Source: Siphonodentalium dalli
Lineage: Eukaryota; Mollusca; Scaphopoda; Gadilida; Siphonodentaliidae
Length of the DNA: 64,000 nucleotides
Direction of reading: 5' to 3'
Assembly: GCA_032622095.1 (NCBI GenBank)
Contig: CP136067.1
Location: forward strand, 45,801,549-45,865,548
Part shown: positions 46,991 through 57,807 of the stretch, in pieces
Layout: each line of letters begins with the position of its first letter
Position numbering within the stretch: position 1 is the stretch's first letter
Made by a program: the position numbers and the translations under genes
Notes under the pieces: generated by a model
What the model was told of the DNA's origin: nothing
What the model saw: only the letters and a program-made list of their open reading frames with translations
Database searches by the model: none

Positions 46991-47233
46991 TAATGAAATA
47001 ATAATGACACGAGGCTTTGTGTGTGTCTGCGTTGTTTACAATTTGATTAATTTTTTTTAATCTTTAGCTATAAAGTTCAAAAAATAAAACTGTTCAAACT
47101 GAACGTCTTTGTTGTTTCCGTTTTCTCGCTTATGATTTGGTTTTGATTGCTCTACATCCCTAGTTAAGTGGTCCTGCTAATTTAAATATAGTATACATGT
47201 ATGTTAACCCTTTACCCAATAGAAGGGCCCTGT

Positions 47234-47302
47234 GCCAATGCATTCTCTTATATATGCGAGTCGACCATAGGTCGCCTCGCATATATAAGAGAATGCATTG
47301 GC
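47234..47302 (+). repeat. 69-bp palindrome, type I
   Basis: Identical in form to 15961-16029. Confidence 0.95.
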
Positions 47303-47381
47303 TTAACACATTAAAAATTATAAAATTGTTAAAGAATGTAAGAAAAAATGGTAAAAAGTGTTAAAAAAAGATTTGTTTTAG

Positions 47382-47450
47382 GCCAATGCATTCTCTTATA
47401 TATGCGAGGCGACCTATGGTCGACTCGCATATATAAGAGAATGCATTGGC
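47382..47450 (-). repeat. 69-bp palindrome, type I, opposite orientation
   Basis: Identical in form to 16099-16167. Confidence 0.95.
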
Positions 47451-47850
47451 ACAGGGCATAACTGTAACTATCACAATGTGGTCAAGGAGCCGGTTCCAAT
47501 GATATCCATATTTGTATGGTTCTATTGAGACAGACCGAAGATATTTTAGGCTGTTGAAGCTTTATTTGGCCGGTTTTGGCCGGTTTGTTGGGTAAAGGGT
47601 TGATGGGCAAAATGATGCTGTAAAGAAAAAGTAACGTTACTTTTCTCAACTTATCATTTTCGTGGTGTTTGGCTAATTAGACCCAATGTCTGCATTACGT
47701 GTATCACACCGCGTAATCAAACTGCCTGATCTGCATCCACAACTACTGATATGGGTGCTAAATACAATTGTTTGTAGATGGCGACGTCATAATTAAAGAA
47801 CCGTGCCGGTTGTGTACATTCATATCAACAGGTCCTGGCTATAACAAAAT

Positions 47851-48195
47851 ATGCATTCAAATCTCATTGTGCATGACTGGTTTCACGACCAGTTACCAAA
47901 TTCATTTGAAAATTTCTTCACAAGTTCCCAAAATGACACGCGACAAGATGGTATGCTCAAATCTGGGACACCGAAAAGTGTCTTCTCGGAAAACTTACCA
48001 GAACACTATCTTCCGAAGATGTGGAATTCCCTGGACGACAAACTAAAACGTCTTCCAACACGAACAATGTTCAAATATGATTACTCTCGAAATAGGCTAT
48101 CTTCATATCAACTGAATCCCAAATGTACATACAAAAATTGTCCTGACTGCAACGATGTTAATAGTATTCGTATAGCGATAACTGACATTGTATAA
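47851..48195 (+). pseudogene. LINE ORF C-terminal fragment (about 114 codons)
   Basis: The frame ends LPEHYLPKMWNSLDDKLKRL, then FKYDYSRNRLSSYQLNPKC and a short Cys-rich tail. 'PKMWNSLPD...' followed by a helical 'FK..L...L' segment is a recurring C-terminal signature of one large group of CR1-like ORF2 proteins. The 5' part is missing. Confidence 0.55.
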
Positions 48196-48651
48196 CAAGA
48201 GAGAAGGATAGATAATACATGTGCATCATCACCCTATCGCAGGAAATACATGAATGTATTATTCGAATGCCTTATCCGACCCATTGGTTAAACAATTATC
48301 ATGGTTCTCCGCTGGCCTCATCCACATATCCATATTCCACATGCTTGTACTTTACATACCATATCACAAACTGAGCGATGAACGGTGAACGACAAACGAA
48401 TTATACTATTATTTATTAAAATACAGACATTTATATACCAATGTTTAAAGTTAACAAGACAAAACCTAGATAAATTAAAATTATTATTACATGTATAGTT
48501 ATATTACTTTTCAACGGGGACGGCAGGTAGACAACCTTCTTGGTTATGCTGTCCCCGATAGCTCATTGAATGTTATACTATTACACTGTGTATATAATTG
48601 TATATATCATATGAATGAGTTATGAATAAATAATCATAGTCATAGTCATAG
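47851..48651 (+). mobile_element. LINE 3' end with (CATAGT)n tail
   Basis: A coding remnant to 48195 is followed by an AT-rich 3' UTR. It ends in gagttatgaataaataatca then a tcatagtcatag repeat, typical of LINEs with short repeat tails. Confidence 0.65.
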
Positions 48652-48853
48652 ATGATGAATGGCATTTAACACACTAACTTTTTATTAGTGATTAAATAAC
48701 CAATTTGCATAGAGTTAACTTCATTCTGTAATATCACTCATATCATGAATATCAAAATTCATAAATAAAATAAAACAAACAAACTAAATGAACGAACAAA
48801 AGGCATGAAACAGACAAAAACCACAGTTGTTGGCCATCATCATATTATAAATA

Positions 48854-49412
48854 AATATTAGCCCTAGAGAATATACACTAGTAGAAAATGTTTGGAAACA
48901 ACAGATTAAAGGCACCCTACCATGTTCCCTGTCTGCACTCGAAATCTCATAAAAACAGCTGATGTTATGAGGTTTGTTATGTTTCTATTCTCACCACATT
49001 TTCGGTGAAGTAATATTGTATTTTCACCAATGCTTCGTCATCATGTTTGCTTATTTATTAGCATTAATCTCATTTTTATATATTTATATGTGTCTTGCAA
49101 TATCAAATGCGTGTGGCTATATTCTTGTCTTCTTCGGTTAATAAACCTGGTTTCGTAAACTTCTAGATTAACCGCTGTTTGATAGCTAAAACCATAGTTT
49201 AAACTCGAGACCGCATGTCTAAGTGACGCATTCGTAACTGTTGCTGATTTAAACCCGGTCCAGCCAGACAATGGTTTAGCAGTAGTGCCTCCATATCGGC
49301 GATCTAAACAATCGTACGTGTCTAATTAATGCCGACTGCCGCGATAGTACTATATAGGCATTTAAGATAACGAACATATCTTGATTGGAAATTTATAAGC
49401 GAGAAGCGCTCA
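48854..49412 (+). repeat. ~0.6-kb direct repeat, left copy (repeat E)
   Basis: From aatattagccctagagaata to gcgagaagcgctca. Matches 50637-51244 almost base for base apart from a ~50-60-bp deletion near 48965. The inner part is related to 11650-12075. Confidence 0.9.
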
Positions 49413-50636
49413 TAGATAGATAGATAGATAGATATATATATTTATTGCAATACACCAATTTATGGCAGTTGCACAATTGAAAATAACGAACATATATATC
49501 ATAAACAACATAATAACAAACATAATATAGTTAATTTCTAATATTGATCATGACATATTTGCAATTGTCAACTACTAATGAGCTGTTTTCTCCGAATGAA
49601 GAATAACCGGATCATGTTGCATACATAAGCAGTTATTTTCCCATGCTTGTTTTTCATGATATTTAAAATTTTGTTCGCTTCGTTCATCTTGTAAAAATTC
49701 GGTTCGTTTCTTCCAATCATTTCGAACAAATTATGTCTGAGATCCTTATAGGCATCGCATTCCATGACAAAATGTATCTCCGTTTCAATATTCTGTTTGC
49801 ATACAGGGCATATTCGCTTTTCTAATTGTGTCTTAGGCTGGCTGTGTCTCCCTTTTTCTATTTCTAGAACATGATTACTCGCGCGAAGTCTAGTAAAATA
49901 TGCTCGAGCTTCTTGTGATTTCGTACACGTGAGATATGGTTCAATGATATATTCTTCCTTGAATAACCTGTAAGTGCGTAATTTTTTTTTTCCACCCAAT
50001 TTATCGTCGTCTAATATATCATGTTTAAACTGCGAGATGTGTTCTTGTTTTAACTTCACGACCAACTGCCTCAGATTCGTTCCTGAAAAAGTATTATCAT
50101 CGTTTAGTCTAACATCCCATTTCAATAGTTGCGTGGCCCAAGATGAAAGTTTACAAGTCATTGATTCTTCAAAAGACCCGGATAAAAATTTGTCACTATT
50201 TACTTTAGAAAGTTTACTCATATATTTGAATAATTGAAGTACAGCATCGTTAGCTAGAGGAAAACGACCTAGCTCCGCCCGTGACGCGTGATTAGATGAT
50301 TTCCTGTTTAAGAATAAAATATTCTTACAAACTTCAGATGCATTTGTTCACACGCAATCGTATCTTTGAAAGGCAAATTAAGTTCCGGCGCCCATATTTC
50401 ACAACCATATAATAAGATTGGTTTAATAAGCTTATCGAGCAGTTTACACTTAGTCATTATGGGTAATTCAATTTGCGATTTGAGCAGGTTTGTTAAGAAA
50501 AACATAGTTTTAGATGCCCTTGTACTCAAGTTCTCCTGTGCCTTTTTCATTTTCCCACTGTAACTGAAAATCAGACCAAGGTATTTATACTCATCGACTA
50601 CTTCCAATTGTCTTCCTTTAAAATAGAATATTAGCC
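49413..50636 (-). mobile_element. 5'-truncated LINE between ~0.6-kb direct repeats
   Basis: The 3' end at 49413-49440 is a (GATA)n / minus-strand (CTAT)n tail; the 5' truncation is at about 50636. The flanks are direct repeats, and the third repeat E copy (near 11955) has no LINE at the corresponding position. Confidence 0.8.
49568..50636 (-). pseudogene. LINE reverse transcriptase thumb and C-terminal region, frameshifted
   Basis: The upstream frame (from about 50636 to 50308) reads FKGRQLEVVDEYKYLGLIFS, then IMTKCKLLDKLIKPILLYGC and EIWAP, matching the segment after the YADD box of 25326-26789. A frame break at about 50230-50310 leads to 49568-50221, with FTRLRASNHVLEIEKGRHS and the cluster CPVCKQNIETEIHFVMECDA. 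The palm with YADD is missing through 5' truncation. It belongs to the same broad CR1/Jockey group but a different subfamily. Confidence 0.8.
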
Positions 50637-51244
50637 CTAGAGAATATACACTAGTAGAAAAGGTTTGGAAACAACAGATTCGAATCAACCTACCATGTTC
50701 CCTGCCTGCAATCGAAATCTCATCAAAACAGCTGAATATAATAAAAACACGAAAAAATCGGAACGGCCACGTTTGATGCATGTGGCACATAATCAGACGC
50801 CATGTTTGTTATGTTTCTATTCTCACCACATTTTCGGTGAAGTAATATTGTATTTTCACCAATGCTTCGTCATCATGTTCGCTTATTTATTAGCATTCAT
50901 CTCATTTTTATATATTTATATGTGTCTTGCAATATCAAATGCGTGTGGCTATATTCTTGTCTTCTTCGGTTAATAAACCTGGTTTCGTAAACTTCTACAT
51001 TAACCGCTGTTTGATAGCTAAAACCATAGTTTAAACTCGAGACCGCATGTCTAAGTGACGCATTCGTAACTGTTGCTGATTTAAACCCGGTCCAGCCAGA
51101 CAATGGTTTAGCAGTAGTGCCTCCATATCGGCGATCTAAACAATCGTACGTGTCTAATTAATGCCGACCGCCGCGATAGTACTATATAGGCATTTAAGAT
51201 AACGAACATATCTTGATTGGAAATTTATAAGCGAGAAGCGCTCA
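50637..51244 (+). repeat. ~0.6-kb direct repeat, right copy (repeat E)
   Basis: Full-length version of 48854-49412. Repeat E continues to about 51390 (ctaaaccatcgaattcgacg, compare 12025). Confidence 0.9.
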
Positions 51245-51399
51245 CATGCACGTGTAAAGTGTATGGGGATAATTAGTTTTGTCGATTGAGATAGTTTTGC
51301 GTTTTATATAGCCTTTAACCAACCGGCAACTAAACCATCGAATTCGACGGTCCGGCAAAACGTGGTTTATCAGAGATGACAAATACGTCTTTATACTGG

Positions 51400-51780
51400 A
51401 CCGCGGTTTACATTTCTTTCACAATCAGTTCAATGAGTGGAGCTGTAAATGATCTCGGTTGACATCGTGTCTACTGTGAGTGTGGCGGTTTGGGTGTTCT
51501 CACACGAGAGTTATTACAAGCGTGAACATCTTCGCGTTAATTGAGGGCGTACCAATAACCATTATACCGGCCTACTTGTGGTCCGCATGGCAAATGGGTA
51601 GTTTTCGGCAATTAAGGCCATATCACGTCATTGCCAGATTTAGTAGTGCAGGAAATCCGCACACTTACGGCTAATCTAACAGTGATTTCAATGCCTAAAT
51701 AAACTCGTCGACCATCTGCCGCAAACCAACGGCCATCGGCGAGCAACTGACAACCCCACCAGATAACGATTTCGAGTTAC
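51400..51780. other. no gene recognised
   Basis: Short ORFs only. Confidence 0.4.
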
Positions 51781-51895
51781 AAAGTCCACAATGGAAACAT
51801 GTGGATTTGAACCCTTATCGCCAGCGCTGGGGGGCGAAACGGTTTGGAGTTGTACCCCTAACCGATTGAGCCACCGAGCCCCCCCCCCCTGAATG
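51700..51895 (-). mobile_element. tRNA-derived SINE-like sequence
   Basis: On the minus strand, ggctcggtggctcaatcggt is a good Pol III A box (tggctcaatcgg). Some 50-60 bp further, aagggttcaaatcc is a good B box (ggttcaaatcc). The long spacing suggests a type II (Leu/Ser-like) tRNA head. A C-run precedes it. Downstream sequence extends beyond any tRNA, hence a SINE rather than a tRNA gene. Confidence 0.5.
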
Positions 51896-51899
51896 ATCA

Positions 51900-52496
51900 C
51901 AACTGCCCCCTTATAACAGGTTTGACTGCACCGTCAATGTAGCTTTAAACACGGTTTAAATTCGGGGGTTTTGGAGACGAATGATCCGGCCAGAGTTTCA
52001 GGCGTAATTATAAGATGAGTATTTGGTTCTGTATACATGTTAACATCTATCTACGGTGTCATAAATTCTCTGGCACGGAAGATTCTAATGTTGTCTCTAT
52101 ATATGTCGAAATGAAGAAAGAATGTGATAAATATGTAACTAAATCTATATATTTACACACTAAGTGTTGTCATCACTAAATCCAGCATTCTGATTGGTCG
52201 GCGCCCACGTGGCTAGTTGCAGTTATTTATAGGTGAATGCGTAACGCCTCATAACACCAACCTAATAACACCATCGATACGTCATTCGGTTTGGAAAGAC
52301 GAACGCGTAATGCTTTGGGCGCATTTTGACTCGCGCAGGATTGACTTAATACATCATCGGGTTTCAACATGAAGAGAAATTGTTCCTATTAACTTTTGCC
52401 AAGTGTGCTATTGGGTATTTTGGGCTGATCTTGTCACGATACACTTTTCGATTTAAATATATTTACAAAAGCGGCTTTTTCGCTAAATGTATATAA
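51900..52496. other. no gene recognised
   Basis: A gtttaaattcgggg segment at 51952 followed by gacgaatgatccggcc may be an outer margin of repeat E. Confidence 0.35.
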
Positions 52497-52669
52497 ATAT
52501 AAGGATTAACTGTCATGTGGACTATTTTTATGGAGATGTAACCGTGAGGTAAGTGGTCATAACTTGTATGTAAAACCCTTGTATGTACGGTTTTTACACA
52601 AGTTATGTCCACTTACCTCACCGTTACATCTCCATAAAAACAGTCCACATGACAGTTAATCCTTATATA
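52497..52669. mobile_element. 173-bp near-perfect foldback MITE
   Basis: tataaggattaactgtcatg at the left mirrors catgacagttaatccttata at the right. The arms extend for about 80 bp through atggagatgtaac, gtgaggtaagtgg and acttgt. A solo arm is at 293-340. Confidence 0.85.
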
Positions 52670-52882
52670 AAGTATCATCATATGCGTATACTGAGGGTAA
52701 TTTTTTGGAATTTATTGATAAAATGCTTTGCGTGGTGACCATCTTTTGAAACTATTATAAAATATGGAGCTAAACTATTCATAGGTTGCCATGGTGTCAG
52801 CCAATGGATTCTTAAATAATACGGAATCCGCTGAGAAAATAAATGTATACAATACAACACGCATGTCTACCCGGAAGAGAAA

Positions 52883-53291
52883 CCAACTTACACAATAATG
52901 GTATTTTCTGACAGTCAGCTTTCCCTAACCTTCTGAATGAGAAAGGATGCGGGAAACAGAATCTGAATATATTTAGATAATAATTCACACCTGTTAATGA
53001 AGTCTGACAACATTTTCACTGAACTGATTATTCAAGAACGAAGGAGAATCCCCAGCGTGTGACACTTTTTAAATAGCCGTCTATGATACCAACTTACACA
53101 ATAATGATATTTTCTGACAGACTGCTTCTCCTATCCATCTGAATGGGAACGGATGCGGGAAACAGAACCTGAATACATTTAGATAATAATTCACACCTGC
53201 TAATTAAGGATGACAACATCCACGAACTCATTAGTCAAGAACGAAGGGGACCCCCCCCTCCCCGCGTGACACTTTTTAAATAGCCGGCTAT
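52883..53291 (+). repeat. ~206-bp tandem duplication
   Basis: Two units begin ccaacttacacaataatg (52883 and 53089). They share gatgcgggaaacagaa, ttagataataattcacacct and gtgacactttttaaatagcc. The second unit carries a C-run after gaacgaagggga. Confidence 0.85.
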
Positions 53292-53604
53292 GCATGGTAT
53301 TTCTAAATAAATCGTGGCTCTAAATTTGATTAAGTTCCTGGTGCATCGGGGGTAAGGTGTATTCCGCATTAGGCCAATATAAGCCATCCAGAGACAGCGA
53401 ATATCATATCACCTAAAATAATATCCAAATTAAATTAGGGATGGAATACGAAGCGCACCCAACTGATCATGATCGACGACATCTGTATTTTAGAGTCGTG
53501 GTTCGTTGGCTTCTGCCACAATATGTTGTTTTCTAACATTGCTTTCAACAAGCGTAAACTTGTAGGTGTTTTCCGCTGTACCAATCGCGAACGTTTTCGT
53601 ACCT

Positions 53605-54088
53605 TTAAAGGTACGGTTGGCCTTGGTGGTGGGTATCCTGTGAAAATATTTCCAACCGTCAAAAACCGCCACAAACAGAAAGAACATCAAAATGTAGACA
53701 GACTTTGTCCGTATACAAATAAGAAATATCGCATAAACAGTATGTTATTGTCATATGGTTGACCATTGTTATGTAAACAAAAGCATAACAAGTTACTTTT
53801 CTGGTGTTTGTTTATATTATGATGGTAAACATAAAGAGCGTTCTTTGTGGGTGAATTCTGATATGGAACCAATAAAGAGCGGTTATGCCATTTGCGTGTG
53901 ATTAGCCAGTAGCATTGTACTGTCTTCTGTAACACAATCAGGCTAGTAGGTCTTTATGATAACATGCTGTTTACGCGATGGTCATGGTATATATGAACGA
54001 AACTGTATGCGTTTTACTGTTTTTTCTGTTTACTGTGATTGGAACAAATATGAATATTTTCGACAACTAAGGCCTCACGTGCCTTTAA
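53605..54088. mobile_element. MITE family A, copy 3
   Basis: TTAA then AGGTACGG at the left; CACGTGCCT then TTAA at the right. About 90 percent or more similar by eye to 55688-56188. Confidence 0.8.
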
Positions 54089-54124
54089 TTCCGAGGTTAC
54101 CCCCGAACCTGGATTTAGCATCGA

Positions 54125-54211
54125 TGAGAGTCGGCCATTTGGTTGTATTTCTTATATATTATAAGTGAGGAGAGTCGACCATTTGGTTGTATTTCTTATA
54201 TATTATAAGTA
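54125..54211 (+). repeat. ~44-bp tandem duplication
   Basis: gagtcggccatttggttgta and the following A/T block are repeated once. Confidence 0.8.
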
Positions 54212-54360
54212 TACACTTTTGTGACTATTTTGTTGATTTTATTGAATTGTTCTTTTCTGAAACACACCAGAAAGTGTAAGCGGTGTGTGTGCTTTGGAAA
54301 AGTAATAAGCTTAACCCTATCACGATGGGAGCTGCGCTGATTCAGTTTTAAAGATCGTGT

Positions 54361-54429
54361 ACTGGTGCATTTTCTTATATATGTGAGTCTTTCATAGGGA
54401 GCCTCGCATATATAAGAGAATGCACTGGA
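54361..54429. repeat. palindrome, type II, diverged
   Basis: tgcattttcttatatatgtg mirrors cgcatatataagagaatgca with several mismatches. Confidence 0.85.
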
Positions 54430-54457
54430 TTTACAAGGTCAATGTAAATATTGGTAG

Positions 54458-54526
54458 GCCAATGCATTCTCTTATATATGCGAGGCTCCATATGGGAGAC
54501 TCGCATGTATAAGAGAATGCATTGGC
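54458..54526. repeat. palindrome, type II
   Basis: Same outer arms as type I but the centre is ggctccatatgggagac; the central mismatch (G/A) sits at the same position as T/C in type I. Confidence 0.92.
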
Positions 54527-54588
54527 ACAGGGTTTTCGCATTTGTTTCCACGACGAGAGCTGCGCTGGTGCAGTTTTAAAGATCATGT

Positions 54589-54655
54589 ACTGGTGAATTT
54601 TCTTATATATGTGAGTCTCCCATAGGGAGCATCGCATATATAAGAGAATGCTGGA
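54589..54655. repeat. palindrome, type II, diverged
   Basis: Second-unit equivalent of 54361-54429. Confidence 0.85.
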
Positions 54656-54682
54656 TTACAAGGTCAATGTAAATATTGTTAG

Positions 54683-54751
54683 GTCAATGCATTCTCTTAT
54701 ATATGCAAGGCTCCATATGGGAGACTCGCATGTATAAGAGAATGCATTGGC
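54683..54751. repeat. palindrome, type II
   Basis: Second-unit equivalent of 54458-54526. Confidence 0.92.
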
Positions 54752-54798
54752 ACATGGTTTTCACAAATTTTCAGGAGGCTCCATCATGGAAGGGCTGA

Positions 54799-55687
54799 GT
54801 GGGGATTAAACCCAATAACATCACTCTTATATCAGAAAGTCTTCCAAGACAGTTGACTTTATGACATATTGCCGTTAATAACGGTGTGCTTATTACATTC
54901 AGATATTTTGGTCGATGGAATATTGGCCTAATTAATTAATAACATTCTTGAGTAAAAATGCTCTGAATAAAAGTTAGTCGAAAGGTCCGTTGATTGGCAC
55001 TATATCTGCTGCATGCGCCAATGTGCAGCCTGTTCTGCCCCTGAGTTGTGTTGAATAACGTCATATGGCTGCTCCTCTTCTTTCCCAGACAAACATTGCG
55101 ACAGTAGAAACGACGATACCGTGCTTTGTATTAGCGTTTTCTTATTGCGAATATACATTAACTGCACGGATAACAAGGAAGAGATGAATGTACTATTATC
55201 TTCCAATAAACGGGGAACCAGGCGGCTTTGTGATTGGGTGGCAGATTCTGCGTTGCCCAGCGAGAAACCAATTGGCGTAATTGGCTACTAATTGACCGAT
55301 AAATACCGATTTATACCAATTCTCTTATATTTGATATACCATATATACAGGAGATTTAACATTCCTTTGGGAACCAACAAAATATTATTAGCGGTTATCG
55401 TGCGGTATAAGATATATATTGCAGAACACGCTACCCAGATAGTATTGATAAGGCGACCAGCTCGTCGATCGCATCTTTGTGTTCTGTTGGATGTTTCCCG
55501 TTGCGCCATATGGCTAATTCATTATAGATATTACCTCGCGCAATTGGAACTCACTTTGTTTCCAGAGATAATGAATTGAAAATGTATCGAATCTGTAAAA
55601 GGTGTATACACATACAAGTACGCATGCAGAACTTCAGTTGCAGCATACACATTATATATATAATTGGCCTTTTTCGTCGGAAACGTG
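54799..55687. other. no gene recognised
   Basis: A 95-codon plus-strand ORF (55292-55579) has no motif I know. Confidence 0.4.
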
Positions 55688-56188
55688 TTAAAGGTACGGT
55701 TGGCCTTGGTGGTGGGTATCCTGTGAAAATATTTCCACCCGTCAAAAACCGCCACAAACAGAAAGAACATCAAAATGTAGACAGACTTTGTCCGTATACA
55801 AATAAGAAATATCGCATAAACAGTATGTTATTGTCAAACGTTTGACCATTGTTATGTAAACAAAGGCATAAAAAGTTACTTTTCTGGTGTTTTGTTTATA
55901 TTATGATGGTAAACATAAAGAGCGTTCTTTGTTGGTGAATTCCTGATATGGAAGTAATAAAGAGCGTTTATGCCATTTGTGTGTGATTAGCCAGTAGCAT
56001 TGTGCTGTCTTCTGTAACACAATCAGGCTCTTGCTTAGGTAAAATATAGTAGGTCTTTATGATAACATGCTGTTCACGTGATGGTCATGGTATATATGAA
56101 CGAAACTATGCGTTTTAATGTTTTTCTGTTTACGGTGATTAGAACATATATGAATATTTTCGACAACTAAGGCCTCACGTGCCTTTAA
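55688..56188. mobile_element. MITE family A, copy 4
   Basis: TTAA then AGGTACGGTTGGCC at the left; GGCCTCACGTGCCT then TTAA at the right. Shares nearly all of its length with 53605-54088. Confidence 0.82.
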
Positions 56189-56236
56189 AATAAAAAAATT
56201 ATGTGACAGGTAATCTATAGACGTATCGAACAATGT

Positions 56237-56905
56237 CATGTCCGTTTCTCGGATGCGTTTCGGTGCGTTATAAGTAACGCAAGTCAGTTGCTTTCACACA
56301 TGTGCGTTTCCTCCGTGCGTTTCTCAAACTAACGGACGTGCGTTTCTACTGATTTTCTAGTATTTAAAGGGATTCCTCTCTTTTAAAATGGAATCTTCAG
56401 GCGATGAGGATATATTTCTGTTGAGTTAAAACAAACTGATCTCGTGTCACACGCAGGTAGGCTATAAACTTCTGCTCGTCGAAGTACATATCGGCAATGA
56501 TAAGGTTCACAAACGCCCCTTGCTCCTTGCGCCTCTTCACTATCGGATGTTCACGAAAACGAAGGTGGCCTTCTTTTTCTTTCGTTGTGCCAATGCACCA
56601 ACCATTTTATATCTGAAGATATCACCAAGAGGAACAGGATGAGGGAAGTTATTTGCCTCAAGCAGAGGCTTGCTATCTGTTTAAGGTATGTTGGCTCATA
56701 TCATATCATCCCGGTGTGCGTTTCTTTTTGAGAAACGCAGGCGAAACGCAGCATTTCAAGTCCGAGACATGAAAAAAAAGAAACGCATCCGGCAAACGCA
56801 CATGTGTGAAAGACCCAGTGATATTATCACTGTTTCGACCGATGCGTTTTCAGGATGCGTTAAAATATTAGAAACGCAAGGAAACGCATCCGAGAAACGG
56901 ACATG
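56237..56905. mobile_element. defective PIF/Harbinger element
   Basis: A perfect 25-bp inverted repeat (catgtccgtttctcggatgc, then gtttc) lies at 56237-56261 and 56881-56905. TGT is present outside both ends, consistent with a 3-bp duplication. Further gtgcgttt/aaacgca motifs cluster near both ends, as do two copies of tttcacacatgtgcg. A transposase remnant lies between them. The true outer edge on the right could extend to ttaa at 56919 (aagcggctta), so the boundary is uncertain. Confidence 0.7.
56397..56580 (-). pseudogene. PIF/Harbinger transposase N-terminal fragment
   Basis: An open minus-strand frame of about 60 codons reads EGHLRFREHPIVKRRKEQGA, FVNLIIADMYFDEQKFIAYL and RVTRDQF. The order R-x-HPI...R...GAF..L...D..KF..YLR(M/V)T...F is the N-terminal signature of HARBI1-like transposases. 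The catalytic DDE region is absent, and the frame stops shortly after (TGA at 56397-56399). It lacks an ATG and is a fossil. Confidence 0.7.
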
Positions 56906-56925
56906 TGTGAAAGCGGCTTAACATA

Positions 56926-57225
56926 TACGTGATAACTAAGTAGTTCTCTTTCTGGACACGGTTCGCTTGCATCTTAAACATCAAGCTGGTCTCTGGTGAT
57001 ATCTCTTTATGGCCCGAAAACATCGTTCTTATAAAATCGGATGTGGAGTTTACACAGTCGGATGCGGCTATAGCACAGTCCGTCTTTTTATTCAACCATA
57101 GCACATAACGCCAACGATCAATTTACTACTACATTGACAAATGACTGTCCCACTCTAACACGAATAATATGTAAACTGATCCGTCGCTTCTTCGATACTC
57201 GTGCTGAGCAAATAACAGTTAGGAA
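56926..57225. other. no gene recognised
   Basis: Short ORFs only. Confidence 0.4.
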
Positions 57226-57404
57226 ACCATAAATATGATACATGATCCTGAGACTCCTTGTACATCTTAGCATATTATGTAATTTTGTTCTTGTATATTT
57301 TATTATCACATGTTTTGTATACTATTATCCATTGTATTAGCAAACTGTCCTCGTGTGGATGTTTTTTGCCAATAAATCATTATCTATCTATCTATCTATC
57401 TATG
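57226..57404 (+). mobile_element. LINE/SINE 3' tail with (CTAT)n
   Basis: gccaataaatcattatctat followed by ctatctatctat resembles the tail of the LINE at 49413 (in complement) and the one near 45472. No coding part is left. Confidence 0.5.
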
Positions 57405-57807
57405 ATATCTGCATTTGTCTTCGGGTAGTTCCAAATTCTTGTTCGAATAAATAAGAAAAGTAAGTACTGTATATACTGTTCTTTGTCATGTGCCCGGGAA
57501 TAGCATATATCTTATCAGTGTTGGTGTAACGACATTGTTCTCCCATTCCAGCGGACCAGGTGTGATATTTTCGAAGTTTCTTCAGACCATATACCATTTG
57601 AGACACCGTTCTACAGACGAAACAACGCACATGTCTCCGGTATTACCATCATCGATATCGATTTTCATCAGGAGACACATGCCACAGGGGATGGGGTCTA
57701 GTAAGTTATGGAACATATGCCCCGATTTGCATGTGCAACAACATGATACAGTGTCAACAACTTAGTGTATACGGTATGTTTGTTGGCAACACATCCTCTC
57801 ACAAATA
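57405..57807. other. no gene recognised
   Basis: A 91-codon plus ORF (57490-57765) is unassigned. Confidence 0.35.

Larger units (their letters stand above)
47204..47603. mobile_element. piggyBac-type MITE with two palindromes (copy 2, reversed)
   Basis: TTAA then CCCTTTACCCAAT at the left; GTTGGGTAAAGGG then TTGA at the right. Its content is the reverse complement of 15808-16197 (ggccggttttggccggtttg near the right end). Palindromes lie at 47234-47302 and 47382-47450. Confidence 0.9.
47164..47770 (+). mobile_element. family H foldback copy, split by a piggyBac-type MITE
   Basis: ttaagtggtcctgctaat lies before the insertion; gatgctgtaaagaaaaagta and cattttcgtggtgtttggct lie after it, in the order seen at 24256-24400. 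Confidence 0.6.
54311..54798. mobile_element. piggyBac-type MITE (type II) with internal tandem duplication
   Basis: TTAA then CCCTATCACGATGGGAGC at the left; ccatcatggaaggg then CTGA (decayed TTAA) at the right. The body is a ~230-bp unit present twice (about 54319-54545 and 54546-54770), each with two palindromes of type II. Four palindromes result: 54361-54429, 54458-54526, 54589-54655 and 54683-54751. Confidence 0.8.

Noticed and set aside
49041-49271. Near-identical ORFs at 49041-49271 and 50897-51103
   Set aside because: They fall in the two direct copies of repeat E; identity reflects the duplication, not coding constraint.
53435-53762. Similar ORFs at 53435-53762 and 55531-55845
   Set aside because: The resemblance is explained by the repeated MITE family A, and the frames are open on both strands.
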